Shown here: positions 1 through 7,701 of the stretch, piece by piece
How positions within the stretch are numbered: the stretch's first letter is position 1
How the letters are laid out: each line of letters begins with the position of its first letter
From: Filifactor alocis ATCC 35896
Lineage (GTDB): Bacteria; Bacillota; Clostridia; Peptostreptococcales; Filifactoraceae
DNA: 64,000 nt
Assembly (NCBI RefSeq): GCF_000163895.2
Contig: NC_016630.1
Span: forward strand, 620,001 to 684,000
Reading direction: 5' to 3'
Made by a program: the position numbers and the translations under genes
The notes under the pieces: model-generated
The model's database searches: none
Seen by the model: only the letters and a program-made list of their open reading frames with translations
Told to the model about the DNA's origin: nothing

Positions 1-1732
1 TAACATCTATTCCCAATTTTTTTAATTGTTCTATCGAACTCTTAGAACTCTCTTTTAGGGTATCTGATATCGCCATATATCCGGATAATTCTCCATTTAT
101 CGCAACAAATACTAACGTTTTTCCTGTTTCTTCCAATTGTAATATTTCGTCCTCTTCTTCAAAGTGAATTTTTTTAGATAACATCAATTTTCTGTTTCCA
201 ACCCATATTTCATTTCCAAAAACATGTCCTCCTACACCATATCCGGACAAGTTTTCAAAATCATCTAAAGGTATCACATCTAATTTTTTCGACTTTTCAA
301 AGCCTTCTACAACTGCCTGTGCCAAAGGATGTTCAGAACATTTTTCTAACGAATAGACATATTGATAGAAAGATTCTTCTGAAATATTTTTTATTACAAC
401 AGTTGATAACGCAGGTTTTCCCTCGGTAATTGTACCTGTTTTATCCAACACAATCGTATTTGTACGATAAGCATTTTCCAAATACTCTCCACCCTTGAAC
501 AAAACTCCATATTCTGCTGCACGGCCGGAGCCTGCCATAATGGCAGTTGGAGTTGCCAAACCTAAGGAGCACGGACAAGCAATTACCAAAACAGAAATCA
601 TATTTTCCAATGCTCTTGAAAAATTACCTTGATCTATCCATACATACCAAGCAACAAAAGTGATAGCGGCAATCGTCATCACAACAGGAACAAATATTCC
701 CGCTATCTTATCAGCAATTCTTTGGATGGGCGCTTTTGATGACTGTGCTTTTTTTACTGTTTCGATAATTTGAGACAACATCGTATCCTTACCGATTTTC
801 TTTGCTTTAATTTTTAAGAATCCGCTCTTATTTACAGTAGAACCGATTACAAAATCACCAACTTCTTTATCATTGGGAATGGGTTCCCCGTTAATCATAG
901 ATTCATCGACAGCTGAATTCCCATAAATAACGATTGCGTCAACCGGAATTTTTTCTCCCGGTTTCACATGGAGAATATCTCCCACAACAACATCAGAAAT
1001 AGGAATTGTTTCTTCTTTTCCATCGCGTTCTACAACAGCTGTCTTAGATTGTAATCCTATCAATTTTTTGATAGCTGATGACGTTTTTCCCTTTGCATTT
1101 TGCTCCAACAACTTTCCTAACAATATCAGTGTAATCAACATTGCACTCGTTTCAAAATATAGATGAATGTGTGAGGAACTGTTCCAATTCAAAATAGTCA
1201 GATACACACTATAAAAATATGCAGCTGATGTCCCAAGTGAAACCAACACATCCATATTTGCATTTCTACTTTTTAGTGAAGCATACGCACCCTTATAGAA
1301 TTGCCAACCTACAAAGAATTGCACAGGCGTTGCCAATACCCACTGAATTTTAGGATTCAAAAGAATCTTTGGAATCCACCAAGAAGAACTGAACGAAAAA
1401 TGAGTCACCATTGTCCAAAACAGAGGAAGTGTTAAAATAAGAGAACACAAAAATAATCTTTTTTGTTTCGCATATTCCTCTTCTCTCAATCCATCAATTG
1501 AAACTGTATCTTCCTGTTTTACAATTAACTGAAATCCCATTTTGTCTACAATATCAACAATCCTATCAGGGGAAATTCTTTCAGAATCGTACGATACACT
1601 ACCTGTCTCTAAAGCAAGGTTTACAGCAACATCAATAATTCCTTCCTCTTTAGAAAGTCTATTTTCTATCCTTGCAGAACAAGCTGCACAATGCATTCCG
1701 ATAATATCATACTCTATTTTTTGTTCCTTCAT
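1..1732 (-). CDS. copA: Copper-exporting P1B-type ATPase CopA, 3' end outside window
   Basis: Partial gene reading off the left edge; about 577 N-terminal residues are visible. It pumps Cu(I) out of the cell across the cytoplasmic membrane using ATP. One heavy-metal-binding domain opens the protein (GMHCAAC, residues 12-18). Membrane helices follow, then the actuator domain, the CPC metal-channel motif near residues 386-388 and the phosphorylated aspartate in DKTGT near 430. The CPC motif and the upstream CopZ chaperone point to copper. The actuator loop reads NGEP (near residue 281) where most P-type ATPases have TGE. The ATG at 1732 lies 12 bases after the copZ stop with an AAGGGTG-like ribosome site, so the two are co-transcribed. 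The last part of the ATP-binding domain and the final helices are not in the window. Confidence 0.95.
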   Translation of the reverse strand, partial: MKEQKIEYDIIGMHCAACSARIENRLSKEEGIIDVAVNLALETGSVSYDSERISPDRIVDIVDKMGFQLIVKQEDTVSIDGLREEEYAKQKRLFLCSLILTLPLFWTMVTHFSFSSSWWIPKILLNPKIQWVLATPVQFFVGWQFYKGAYASLKSRNANMDVLVSLGTSAAYFYSVYLTILNWNSSSHIHLYFETSAMLITLILLGKLLEQNAKGKTSSAIKKLIGLQSKTAVVERDGKEETIPISDVVVGDILHVKPGEKIPVDAIVIYGNSAVDESMINGEPIPNDKEVGDFVIGSTVNKSGFLKIKAKKIGKDTMLSQIIETVKKAQSSKAPIQRIADKIAGIFVPVVMTIAAITFVAWYVWIDQGNFSRALENMISVLVIACPCSLGLATPTAIMAGSGRAAEYGVLFKGGEYLENAYRTNTIVLDKTGTITEGKPALSTVVIKNISEESFYQYVYSLEKCSEHPLAQAVVEGFEKSKKLDVIPLDDFENLSGYGVGGHVFGNEIWVGNRKLMLSKKIHFEEEDEILQLEETGKTLVFVAINGELSGYMAISDTLKESSKSSIEQLKKLGIDV

Positions 1733-1744
1733 ACAGCATCACCC

Positions 1745-1954
1745 TTACTTATCTGTCACACCAAATCCTAATTCCTCAATTTCATTTTTTAATTCTTTCA
1801 AAGTCACCTTTGTTTCATCAAAATCCACTTCTGCAATATTTTTTTCCAAATCTACTTCTACAGAAGAAACACCCACCTTATTGGATAATGCATCATGTAC
1901 TGCCTTTACACAATGTCCGCAACTCATCCCTACTACATTAATTACTTTCTTCAT
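1745..1954 (-). CDS. copZ: Copper chaperone CopZ
   Basis: A 69-residue heavy-metal-associated protein that binds Cu(I) in the cytoplasm and hands it to CopA. The metal site GMSCGHC is at residues 9-15 of the form starting MKKVIN. I chose the ATG at 1954 because GGAG lies about eight bases before it; a longer in-frame start at 1981 has no comparable site and would add nine non-family residues. It is first in a two-gene operon with copA. The length is usual for the family. Confidence 0.95.
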   Translation of the reverse strand: MKKVINVVGMSCGHCVKAVHDALSNKVGVSSVEVDLEKNIAEVDFDETKVTLKELKNEIEELGFGVTDK

Positions 1955-2125
1955 AATCAATTCTCCTCTCTCATCTATCAAACATACCGATCTAAACCGA
2001 CAATAGCACTATTTATTATCAATATCAATTATATCACATCAGTTATAAAAATCTACCTCTATAATTAAGCATTCCACAAAGCACGAAAAATATACCTGAT
2101 TTCAAAAGAATTATTTTTCATACCA

Positions 2126-2159
2126 CAAAAAAGGAATCAAGATTAACCTCCTGATTCCT
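2126..2159 (-). terminator. Rho-independent terminator after gltS
   Basis: On the minus strand, GGAATCA and TGATTCC form a stem around a loop of about a dozen bases, followed by a run of six T. It sits about 20 bases after the stop of the glutamate symporter gene. Confidence 0.8.
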
Positions 2160-2177
2160 CTTGTATCTCTCCACACT

Positions 2178-3398
2178 CTAATGAATTCCTAAAAAGTTCA
2201 TAAAGCCTGTAATAATAGCTGCATTGGTAAAGTTACTGAATAATCCTCCTACAACCGGAACAATAAAAAATGCGATTTTTGAAAAACGATATCTGTCACA
2301 AATTGCTTTCATGTTTGCTACCGATACCGGAACAGCTCCCATACTAAATCCAATATGGCCTGATACCATAATAGCAGCATCATAATCTGCACCCATCATT
2401 TTGAATGTAATAAATGCGAATAAAATGATAAATACACATTGTGCCAATAGAAGTATCAACAACGGTCCTGCTAAATCAATTAAAGTCCAAAGTTGCATTG
2501 TCATAATTGCCATTGAAACAAAGATACTAAGCGAAACATTACCAATCATATCAATTTCTTCCAAAGGAGTAGCATTGGTGTCCCCTGTAATTGCATCATA
2601 TGCATTTCTAATAATAGCACCACCCAACATTCCCATTACATGAATTGGCAGTGTTACATTTGGAAGTAATATTTTAAATAAATCCATAATGTATGCTCCA
2701 AGTCCCAATGCAATGAAAATTAGGATATTTGCCAACATAAATGTATTGGGATTTAACTCTTTTGGACGTGACGTTGTTTCAAGTGCCAAAGCATTTAAAT
2801 CATCAGAAACTTCCGCAGGTGTATCTGAATATAAATCATATTTTTTAATCAAAAAGTTCCCTACCGGTCCACCAATCAAAGAACCTGCAACCAAACCAAA
2901 CGTAGCTGCCGCAATTGCAATTGCTACAGCTCCTTCCACTCCCGCTTTTTCAACAATCGGAGCATATGCTGCAGCATTTCCATGTCCTCCTGTCATAGGA
3001 ATGGAACCTGTCATAAAACCTAACTGCGCATTTAATCCAACCAATGGAGATAATCCGACAGCAATCACATTTTGCAAAAATGCTGTGGCTGCTGCAAGCC
3101 CAACGAAAATGAGAACTTTCTTCCCGGATTTTTTAAGAAGAGCCGCACCCGCTTCAAAACCACTCGCAGTAAAAAATACATTCATAAAATAAGATTCCAA
3201 TGTTTTATCAAATGTAAATTCCGCTATTCCGGTTTGTTTCATAATCAGTGTAAATACTGCAAACAACAATCCACCTACCACAGCTTCCGGAATAGAATAT
3301 TTGACCAAAAAGCTTATTTTTTTTCTCAAAAACTTCCCTAATAATAACATCAAAATGGAAACCATTAGGGTTTTTACCATGTTCATCTCAATTACCAT
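2178..3398 (-). CDS. gltS: Sodium/glutamate symporter, GltS family
   Basis: A 406-residue polytopic membrane protein of the ESS (GltS) family, which imports glutamate with sodium. It has about ten or more hydrophobic segments, and the conserved glycine-rich GGHGNAAAYAP stretch lies in the first half. A second glycine-rich stretch (SGHIGFSMGAVP) near residue 345 looks like the inverted-repeat counterpart known for this fold. The ATG at 3398 follows AGGAGGAG at good spacing. Monocistronic, with its own terminator. Exact substrate is inferred from family. Confidence 0.9.
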   Translation of the reverse strand: MVIEMNMVKTLMVSILMLLLGKFLRKKISFLVKYSIPEAVVGGLLFAVFTLIMKQTGIAEFTFDKTLESYFMNVFFTASGFEAGAALLKKSGKKVLIFVGLAAATAFLQNVIAVGLSPLVGLNAQLGFMTGSIPMTGGHGNAAAYAPIVEKAGVEGAVAIAIAAATFGLVAGSLIGGPVGNFLIKKYDLYSDTPAEVSDDLNALALETTSRPKELNPNTFMLANILIFIALGLGAYIMDLFKILLPNVTLPIHVMGMLGGAIIRNAYDAITGDTNATPLEEIDMIGNVSLSIFVSMAIMTMQLWTLIDLAGPLLILLLAQCVFIILFAFITFKMMGADYDAAIMVSGHIGFSMGAVPVSVANMKAICDRYRFSKIAFFIVPVVGGLFSNFTNAAIITGFMNFLGIH

Positions 3399-3779
3399 TA
3401 TATTACTCCTCCTAATAATTTATCTCCATAATAAATAATTAATTGCCAGTTGCTTCTTAATCTTACGGAATTCTTACATTAAACATTTACTATGAACGTG
3501 TTCTGTATATACCCAAAAACAATACAATCAACCTCAAGAAACTTTATTTTTTACATTTTGATCAGAAATGATAAGAGTAATACAAAAAACGAAATATGAT
3601 TCTAACAAATAATTATGTTTCAAACATCCAACAAGGTTTGCCACATATTTGTTACAGCCAAAAATTATTAACAATAGTTGAATGGTTATGTTTTTATTCT
3701 CTTGATAAAAAGCGTTTAAAATACAATTTTTTAATCTAATGAAATCTTTATTTAATAAGAATTATAGGACAAAATAAAT
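3399..3779. other. Gene-free AT-rich spacer between gltS and the IS element
   Basis: About 380 bases upstream of gltS. No open frame with a ribosome site, RNA fold or repeat could be supported on either strand. The gltS promoter must lie here but no convincing -35/-10 pair stood out. Confidence 0.5.
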
Positions 3780-4480
3780 ATCCACCGGCATAGCCGGTGG
3801 TTTTTCATTTTCGGGCATAGCCCTATCTTAACTGGCAGCACACACGTGTGCTTTTTATTGGCCTGCCAGCCATGCATTTTTTATTTGCTACCCGTAAACG
3901 GGTCTCTCGGATCAAATATACTTAATTGATCACTTTCTCTATCTACTTTCAATTGATTTGATATATATTCCTGTATTGCTTTTGTATTTTTACCTACGGT
4001 ATCTACGTAATATCCTTTACACCAAAACTCTCTGTTTCTATATGCAAACTTCATGTTTCCATATTTTTGAAATATCATTAGACTGCTTTTTCCTTTCAGA
4101 TATCCCATGAAACTCGATACACTTATTTTTGGTGGTATACTAAGTAATAGATGTATATGATCGGGACAAACTTCTCCTTCTATTATTTCAACTCCTTTCC
4201 ACTGACATAATGTTCTTATTATATCTCTTATCGCTTCCTTTTTTTCTCCATAAAAGACTTTTCTTCTATATTTTGGTGCAAATACTACATGGTACTTACA
4301 ATTCCATTTGGTATGTGCTAAACTGTTATTGACATTATTTTGTTGAGACATTTTAATGTTCCTCCTAATCTATTCTGTTTTTCATCAGCTGGCAGGCTTT
4401 TATACAGTTTAGCACATTAGGAGGTTTTTTTTCACCGCTTAAGCTTTTTTGAACCACGCGACTATCGCGTGGTTTTCTTT
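3780..4480 (-). mobile_element. IS200/IS605-type insertion sequence (tnpA only)
   Basis: Single-ORF element with a Y1 transposase. The right end has a hairpin (CCACCGGC/GCCGGTGG, 3782-3800) and a second small one (GGGC/GCCC, 3813-3823). The left end has AACCACGCG/CGCGTGGTT (4452-4474). Subterminal foldback ends without terminal inverted repeats are what this family uses. The sequence CTGGCAG occurs on both sides of tnpA (3832 and 4389), with CTGCCAG at 3863. Exact borders are estimated from the hairpins. No tnpB accompanies it. Confidence 0.8.
3881..4351 (-). CDS. tnpA: IS200-family Y1 transposase TnpA
   Basis: A 156-residue HUH single-strand transposase that cuts and joins DNA at hairpin ends. 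The histidine pair is at H65-x-H67 (DHIHLLL) and the catalytic tyrosine is in GYYVDTVG, near residues 114-115. Length and motif order match intact IS200 transposases, so it may be active. ATG at 4351 is preceded by AGGAGG. No cargo gene. Confidence 0.93.
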   Translation of the reverse strand: MSQQNNVNNSLAHTKWNCKYHVVFAPKYRRKVFYGEKKEAIRDIIRTLCQWKGVEIIEGEVCPDHIHLLLSIPPKISVSSFMGYLKGKSSLMIFQKYGNMKFAYRNREFWCKGYYVDTVGKNTKAIQEYISNQLKVDRESDQLSIFDPRDPFTGSK

Positions 4481-4483
4481 ATA

Positions 4484-4522
4484 CAAAAAGAACTCATAAA
4501 ACCGATTGTTTTGTGAGTTCTT
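4484..4522 (-). terminator. Terminator of the rplM-rpsI operon
   Basis: AAGAACTCA and TGAGTTCTT form a stem on the minus strand, followed by a run of T, about 35 bases after the rpsI stop. It lies just outside the left end of the IS200 element. Confidence 0.8.
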
Positions 4523-4556
4523 ACTATTTTTGTAATTATAAAAGATATAAGAAATA

Positions 4557-4949
4557 CTATCTTTTTGAGAATTGAGGAGCTCTTCTCGCAGCTTTCAATC
4601 CATATTTCTTTCTTTCTTTCATTCTTGGATCTCTTGTCAAGAATCCTGCTTTTTTCAAAATAGGTCTCAATTCTGCATCAACTTCTAATAATGCTCTGGA
4701 AATTCCATGACGAATTGCTCCTGCTTGACCTGTAAATCCGCCACCTTCTACTTTAACAATAACATCATATTTTCCTTGTGTATCAGTGATAACCAACGGT
4801 CTCAATACTTCTCTCTTCAATGTTTCATATCCGAAATAAGAATCTAATGTTCTTCCGTTGATTAAAACATTACCTTCACCCGGCATCAATCTAACTCTTG
4901 CTACAGAGCTTTTTCTTCTTCCTGTTCCAAAATACTGTACTTTAGCCAT
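4557..4949 (-). CDS. rpsI: 30S ribosomal protein S9
   Basis: A 130-residue S9 of normal length. It shows the opening FGTGRRKSSVARV, the GGGFTGQAGAIRHGISRAL core and the basic C-terminal tail ending in SKR, which reaches toward the P-site tRNA in the ribosome. It lies 15 bases behind rplM, the standard L13-S9 operon, and ends at a clear terminator. Confidence 0.98.
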   Translation of the reverse strand: MAKVQYFGTGRRKSSVARVRLMPGEGNVLINGRTLDSYFGYETLKREVLRPLVITDTQGKYDVIVKVEGGGFTGQAGAIRHGISRALLEVDAELRPILKKAGFLTRDPRMKERKKYGLKAARRAPQFSKR

Positions 4950-4964
4950 GAATATCCTCCTTTC

Positions 4965-5393
4965 CTATATATCCAATTGTTTTAATTGTTGTGCTTCATG
5001 CTTATGTTCAGAACCTACATAAATTTTTAAGCGTTTCATCATAGGATCTCTCAATCTATTTTTTGAAAGCATTCCATACACTGCATGACGAACAATTTCT
5101 TCTGGATTTTTTTGAAGCATATCCTTGAAAGAAACTTCTTTCAATCCGCCAAAGTACCCTGAGTGGTGTCTATATACTTTTTGACTTGTTTTTTTACCTG
5201 TTAAAACAACTTTTTCAGCATTAATAACTACTACATAGTCTCCCCCGTCAATATGTGGAGTAAATGTTGGTTTGTGTTTTCCTCTTAACACAGTCGCAAT
5301 TTCTGTGCAGAGTCTTCCTAATGTTTTGCCTTCTGCATCAACAAGATACCAATCTCTTGTTACGTCAGATGCTTTAGAAATATAAGACTTCAT
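4965..5393 (-). CDS. rplM: 50S ribosomal protein L13
   Basis: A 142-residue L13 with the typical WYLVDAEGKTLGRL opening, GDYVVVINAEKV and the VYGMLSKNRL segment. It is an early-assembling 23S rRNA binder. First gene of the rplM-rpsI operon; the promoter and a leader hairpin lie just upstream. The ATG follows TAGGAGGACAAGA, a strong ribosome site. Confidence 0.98.
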   Translation of the reverse strand: MKSYISKASDVTRDWYLVDAEGKTLGRLCTEIATVLRGKHKPTFTPHIDGGDYVVVINAEKVVLTGKKTSQKVYRHHSGYFGGLKEVSFKDMLQKNPEEIVRHAVYGMLSKNRLRDPMMKRLKIYVGSEHKHEAQQLKQLDI

Positions 5394-5436
5394 TCTTGTC
5401 CTCCTAATTTATTCTCTCAATAATTGTGTATCATAA

Positions 5437-5454
5437 AGTCCGGGGCTGTGGACT
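5437..5454 (-). promoter_or_regulatory. Leader hairpin upstream of rplM (candidate L13 leader)
   Basis: Within the roughly 78-base untranslated leader, AGTCC and GGACT close a C-rich loop (ACAGCCCC). The position, between a strong promoter and the rplM start, is that of the L13 autoregulatory leader known in Firmicutes. Assignment to that family is inferred from position and the small stem, not a covariance match. Confidence 0.5.
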
Positions 5455-5478
5455 AATATATTTAACACATACTCAGTC

Positions 5479-5507
5479 AGTTTATCATCCTTACGAATCA
5501 ATGTCAA
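5479..5507 (-). promoter_or_regulatory. Sigma-A promoter of rplM-rpsI
   Basis: TTGACA (5502-5507) and TAAACT (5479-5484) are separated by exactly 17 bases on the minus strand. Transcription would begin near 5472. Confidence 0.8.
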
Positions 5508-5561
5508 GAGTTTCTCTAAAATTCAAAACACCGATTTCTTCATACCGGACTTCTTCATCTG

Positions 5562-5897
5562 TTAGCCCGGTGGCCACATCAAATTTCTTCCACCCAGAAT
5601 ATGAAAATGAAGATGATCTACAGTTTGACCGCCTTGTTCTCCACAATTTGTCACAACTCTAAATCCATTCTTATCAATTCCTTCTTGTACACAAATTTTT
5701 TGGACTGCTTCTCCCAAATAAGACAGGATTTTCATATCTTTCAATTCCATAAAATTTGCACAATGTTCTTTTGGAATCAATACAATATGCACCGGAGCCT
5801 GTGGATCAATATCCTTAAATGCATACACCCACTCATCCTCATATACTTTTGTGGATGGAATTTCTCCGGACACAATGCTACAAAATAAACAACTCAT
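5562..5897 (-). CDS. HIT-family nucleotide hydrolase
   Basis: A 111-residue histidine-triad protein. The active-site triad is HLHFH (H95, H97, H99), followed by ILGG. An N-terminal CLFC resembles the zinc-binding pair of many bacterial HIT proteins. The family hydrolyses nucleoside phosphoramidates and related adenylylated compounds; the cellular substrate is unknown. I chose ATG 5897 because GGAGGG lies six bases before it; an upstream in-frame ATG lacks a site. It follows mtaB by about 33 bases and is probably in one transcript with it. Confidence 0.93.
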   Translation of the reverse strand: MSCLFCSIVSGEIPSTKVYEDEWVYAFKDIDPQAPVHIVLIPKEHCANFMELKDMKILSYLGEAVQKICVQEGIDKNGFRVVTNCGEQGGQTVDHLHFHILGGRNLMWPPG

Positions 5898-5930
5898 CTT
5901 TTTCCCTCCTATCATTATCATAATGCTATA

Positions 5931-7292
5931 TTATGATACAATAACACCATCAATATAATCTTCTTTTGCTTCTTTCAAAAGCACATCACATACCATATTT
6001 TCAACAGATTCTTTTGTAACAACCTTTACCTTCATATAATTCATCGTGTGCCCTGTATAAATATCATCTTCCCTTGTTTCAAACAATACAGGAAGAACTT
6101 GTCCTATTTGTGATTCCATAAATTCTTTCTTATTTTGATTGCTGATAGAGATTAATGTGTTGCTACGAACATGTTTTTCTTCCTTAGTTACGGTCTCTCC
6201 TCTTTCATATGCCACTGTTCCTTCTCTCGGCGAATATGGAAATACATGCATTTCATACAATTTAATTTCTTCTAAAAACTTTTTCGTTTCTTCAAAATCA
6301 CTTTCTTCCTCTTCAGGAAACCCAACAATCACATCTGTAGTAATTGCAGGATAAGTATATGTTTTTCTAATCTGCTCCACAGCATTTCTATATTCTTCTG
6401 CTGTATACCTTCGATTCATCTTTTTCAATATTTTGTTACAGCCGCTTTGCAACGAAAGATGAAAATGTGGACAAAACTGCTCAACTTGAGAAACTCTTTT
6501 TAAAAAATCTTCTGTAATAATAATCGGTTCAACAGAAGAGGTGCGAATTCTCTCCAATCCGTCAATCGTTGACAATCGTTCTATGACATCAATCAAGGTT
6601 TCTTTTTTTGTATCTTTTCCATAAGAAGCTACATGGATTCCTGTCAATACCACTTCTTTATAACCGTTATTTACTAATTTTTTTACTTCATAAACAATAT
6701 TTTCTAATGACCTGCTTCTCACCGGTCCTCTGGTGAAAGGAATGATGCAATAGGTACAAAAGCGATCGCACCCATCTTGAATTTTTACAAATGCTCTTGT
6801 ATGATCTCCTGCTGTTGTGATGTTCATTTCTTCAAAATCTTTTCTTTTCATGATATCATCCACAACAATTCTTTTATCTTCAGGAGATGTTCTCAAAACT
6901 TCCCTTATAATCATATTTCGATTGGAAGTTCCCATAACTAAATTCACTTCTGATATCCTCAAAACTTCCTCAGGTGCTTTTTGTGAATAACACCCTGTTA
7001 CAACTACAATTGCATTTGGATTTATTTTTTTAGTGCGTCGAATCATCTGTCTTGATTTTTTGTCCGACATTGCAGTAACAGTGCATGTATTGACGACATA
7101 TACATCCGCAATCTCATCAAAATTGACCAAATCATATTGATTTTGCAGAAACAACTCTTCCATCGCTTCAGTCTCATATTGATTGACCTTGCAGCCCAAT
7201 GTCATAAATGCAACTTTAGGATATATTGTCCCTTCTGTTTGATCTTTTATATGACTCTTTGTATAGTCATTTATTGTTGTAATCAAATTCAA
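5931..7292 (-). CDS. mtaB: tRNA t6A37 methylthiotransferase MtaB
   Basis: Radical-SAM enzyme that turns t6A37 into ms2t6A37 in tRNAs reading ANN codons. Three parts are visible: the N-terminal UPF0004 domain (TLGCKVNQYE, C34, with further cysteines at C70 and C101), the radical-SAM CxxxCxxC (C175, C179, C182) and a C-terminal TRAM-like segment. TLGCKVNQYE is diagnostic of MtaB rather than MiaB or RimO. The start is a TTG at 7292 behind AGAAGGGAAAG, leaving about 25 extra residues before the conserved core, so it is not certain. The HIT gene follows it. Confidence 0.93.
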   Translation of the reverse strand: MNLITTINDYTKSHIKDQTEGTIYPKVAFMTLGCKVNQYETEAMEELFLQNQYDLVNFDEIADVYVVNTCTVTAMSDKKSRQMIRRTKKINPNAIVVVTGCYSQKAPEEVLRISEVNLVMGTSNRNMIIREVLRTSPEDKRIVVDDIMKRKDFEEMNITTAGDHTRAFVKIQDGCDRFCTYCIIPFTRGPVRSRSLENIVYEVKKLVNNGYKEVVLTGIHVASYGKDTKKETLIDVIERLSTIDGLERIRTSSVEPIIITEDFLKRVSQVEQFCPHFHLSLQSGCNKILKKMNRRYTAEEYRNAVEQIRKTYTYPAITTDVIVGFPEEEESDFEETKKFLEEIKLYEMHVFPYSPREGTVAYERGETVTKEEKHVRSNTLISISNQNKKEFMESQIGQVLPVLFETREDDIYTGHTMNYMKVKVVTKESVENMVCDVLLKEAKEDYIDGVIVS

Positions 7293-7379
7293 TGTAACAA
7301 ACTTTCCCTTCTAAAAAATAATTTCTATAAAAGAATCTTCCTTCATAGAATTATCCATCTCATTATTCTTCCGTAAAAA

Positions 7380-7568
7380 ACAAAAATCCAGAATGCCGTC
7401 ACATACCTGCAAATTCACGCCCGAGTTCAACTCAGGTGGGTGCCCTGCACATTATCGCTGAAGTCCTTTCAAGAAGGCAGGTCATTTGATAAAACTACAA
7501 TCGAGCTCCCTAAATAATAATGTCGGTTGAATTTATAGGCACAAACGCACATCCCAGATTGCTTGTTT
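7380..7568 (-). ncRNA. ssrS: 6S RNA
   Basis: No open frame fits, but the minus strand folds as 6S RNA. The closing stem pairs AATCUGGGAUG (7550-7560) with CAUUCUGGAUU (7385-7395), 11 consecutive pairs counting G-U. Inside lie the GGGAGCUCGAUUGUAG bulge-like stretch and GGCACCCACCUGAGUUGAACUCGGG, which forms a terminal-side hairpin. A TATAAT at 7574-7579 starts the RNA near 7568, giving about 185 bases, normal for 6S. A T-run follows at 7375-7380. 6S RNA mimics an open promoter and sequesters sigma-A RNA polymerase in stationary phase. Confidence 0.8.
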
Positions 7569-7637
7569 TCTACATTATAACACTATTTTAACAAATGATA
7601 AAGTGTAATAGGTATTTAATTTAAGATATCTTTCAAC

Positions 7638-7696
7638 ATAAAAAGTGTTTTGCCTATGTGGATATTCTATCCCTATTACATAAGTCAAAACACTTT
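7638..7696 (-). terminator. Terminator after the AGCS symporter gene
   Basis: AAAGTGTTTTG and CAAAACACTTT (7642-7652 and 7686-7696) form the base of a long stem, with inner pairing of TATGT/ACATA and GGATA/TATCC and a T-run at the end on the minus strand. Confidence 0.75.
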
Positions 7697-7701
7697 ATCT
7701 T

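Noticed and set aside
1542..2006. Plus-strand open frame of 154 codons opposite copA/copZ
   Set aside because: Antisense shadow of the copper genes; no ribosome site and no family resemblance.
1990..2045. GATA/ATTGAT hexamer series upstream of copZ resembling a Fur box
   Set aside because: The A/T-rich hexamers do not make a proper inverted repeat, and copper operons are usually controlled by CsoR or CopY; too weak to call.
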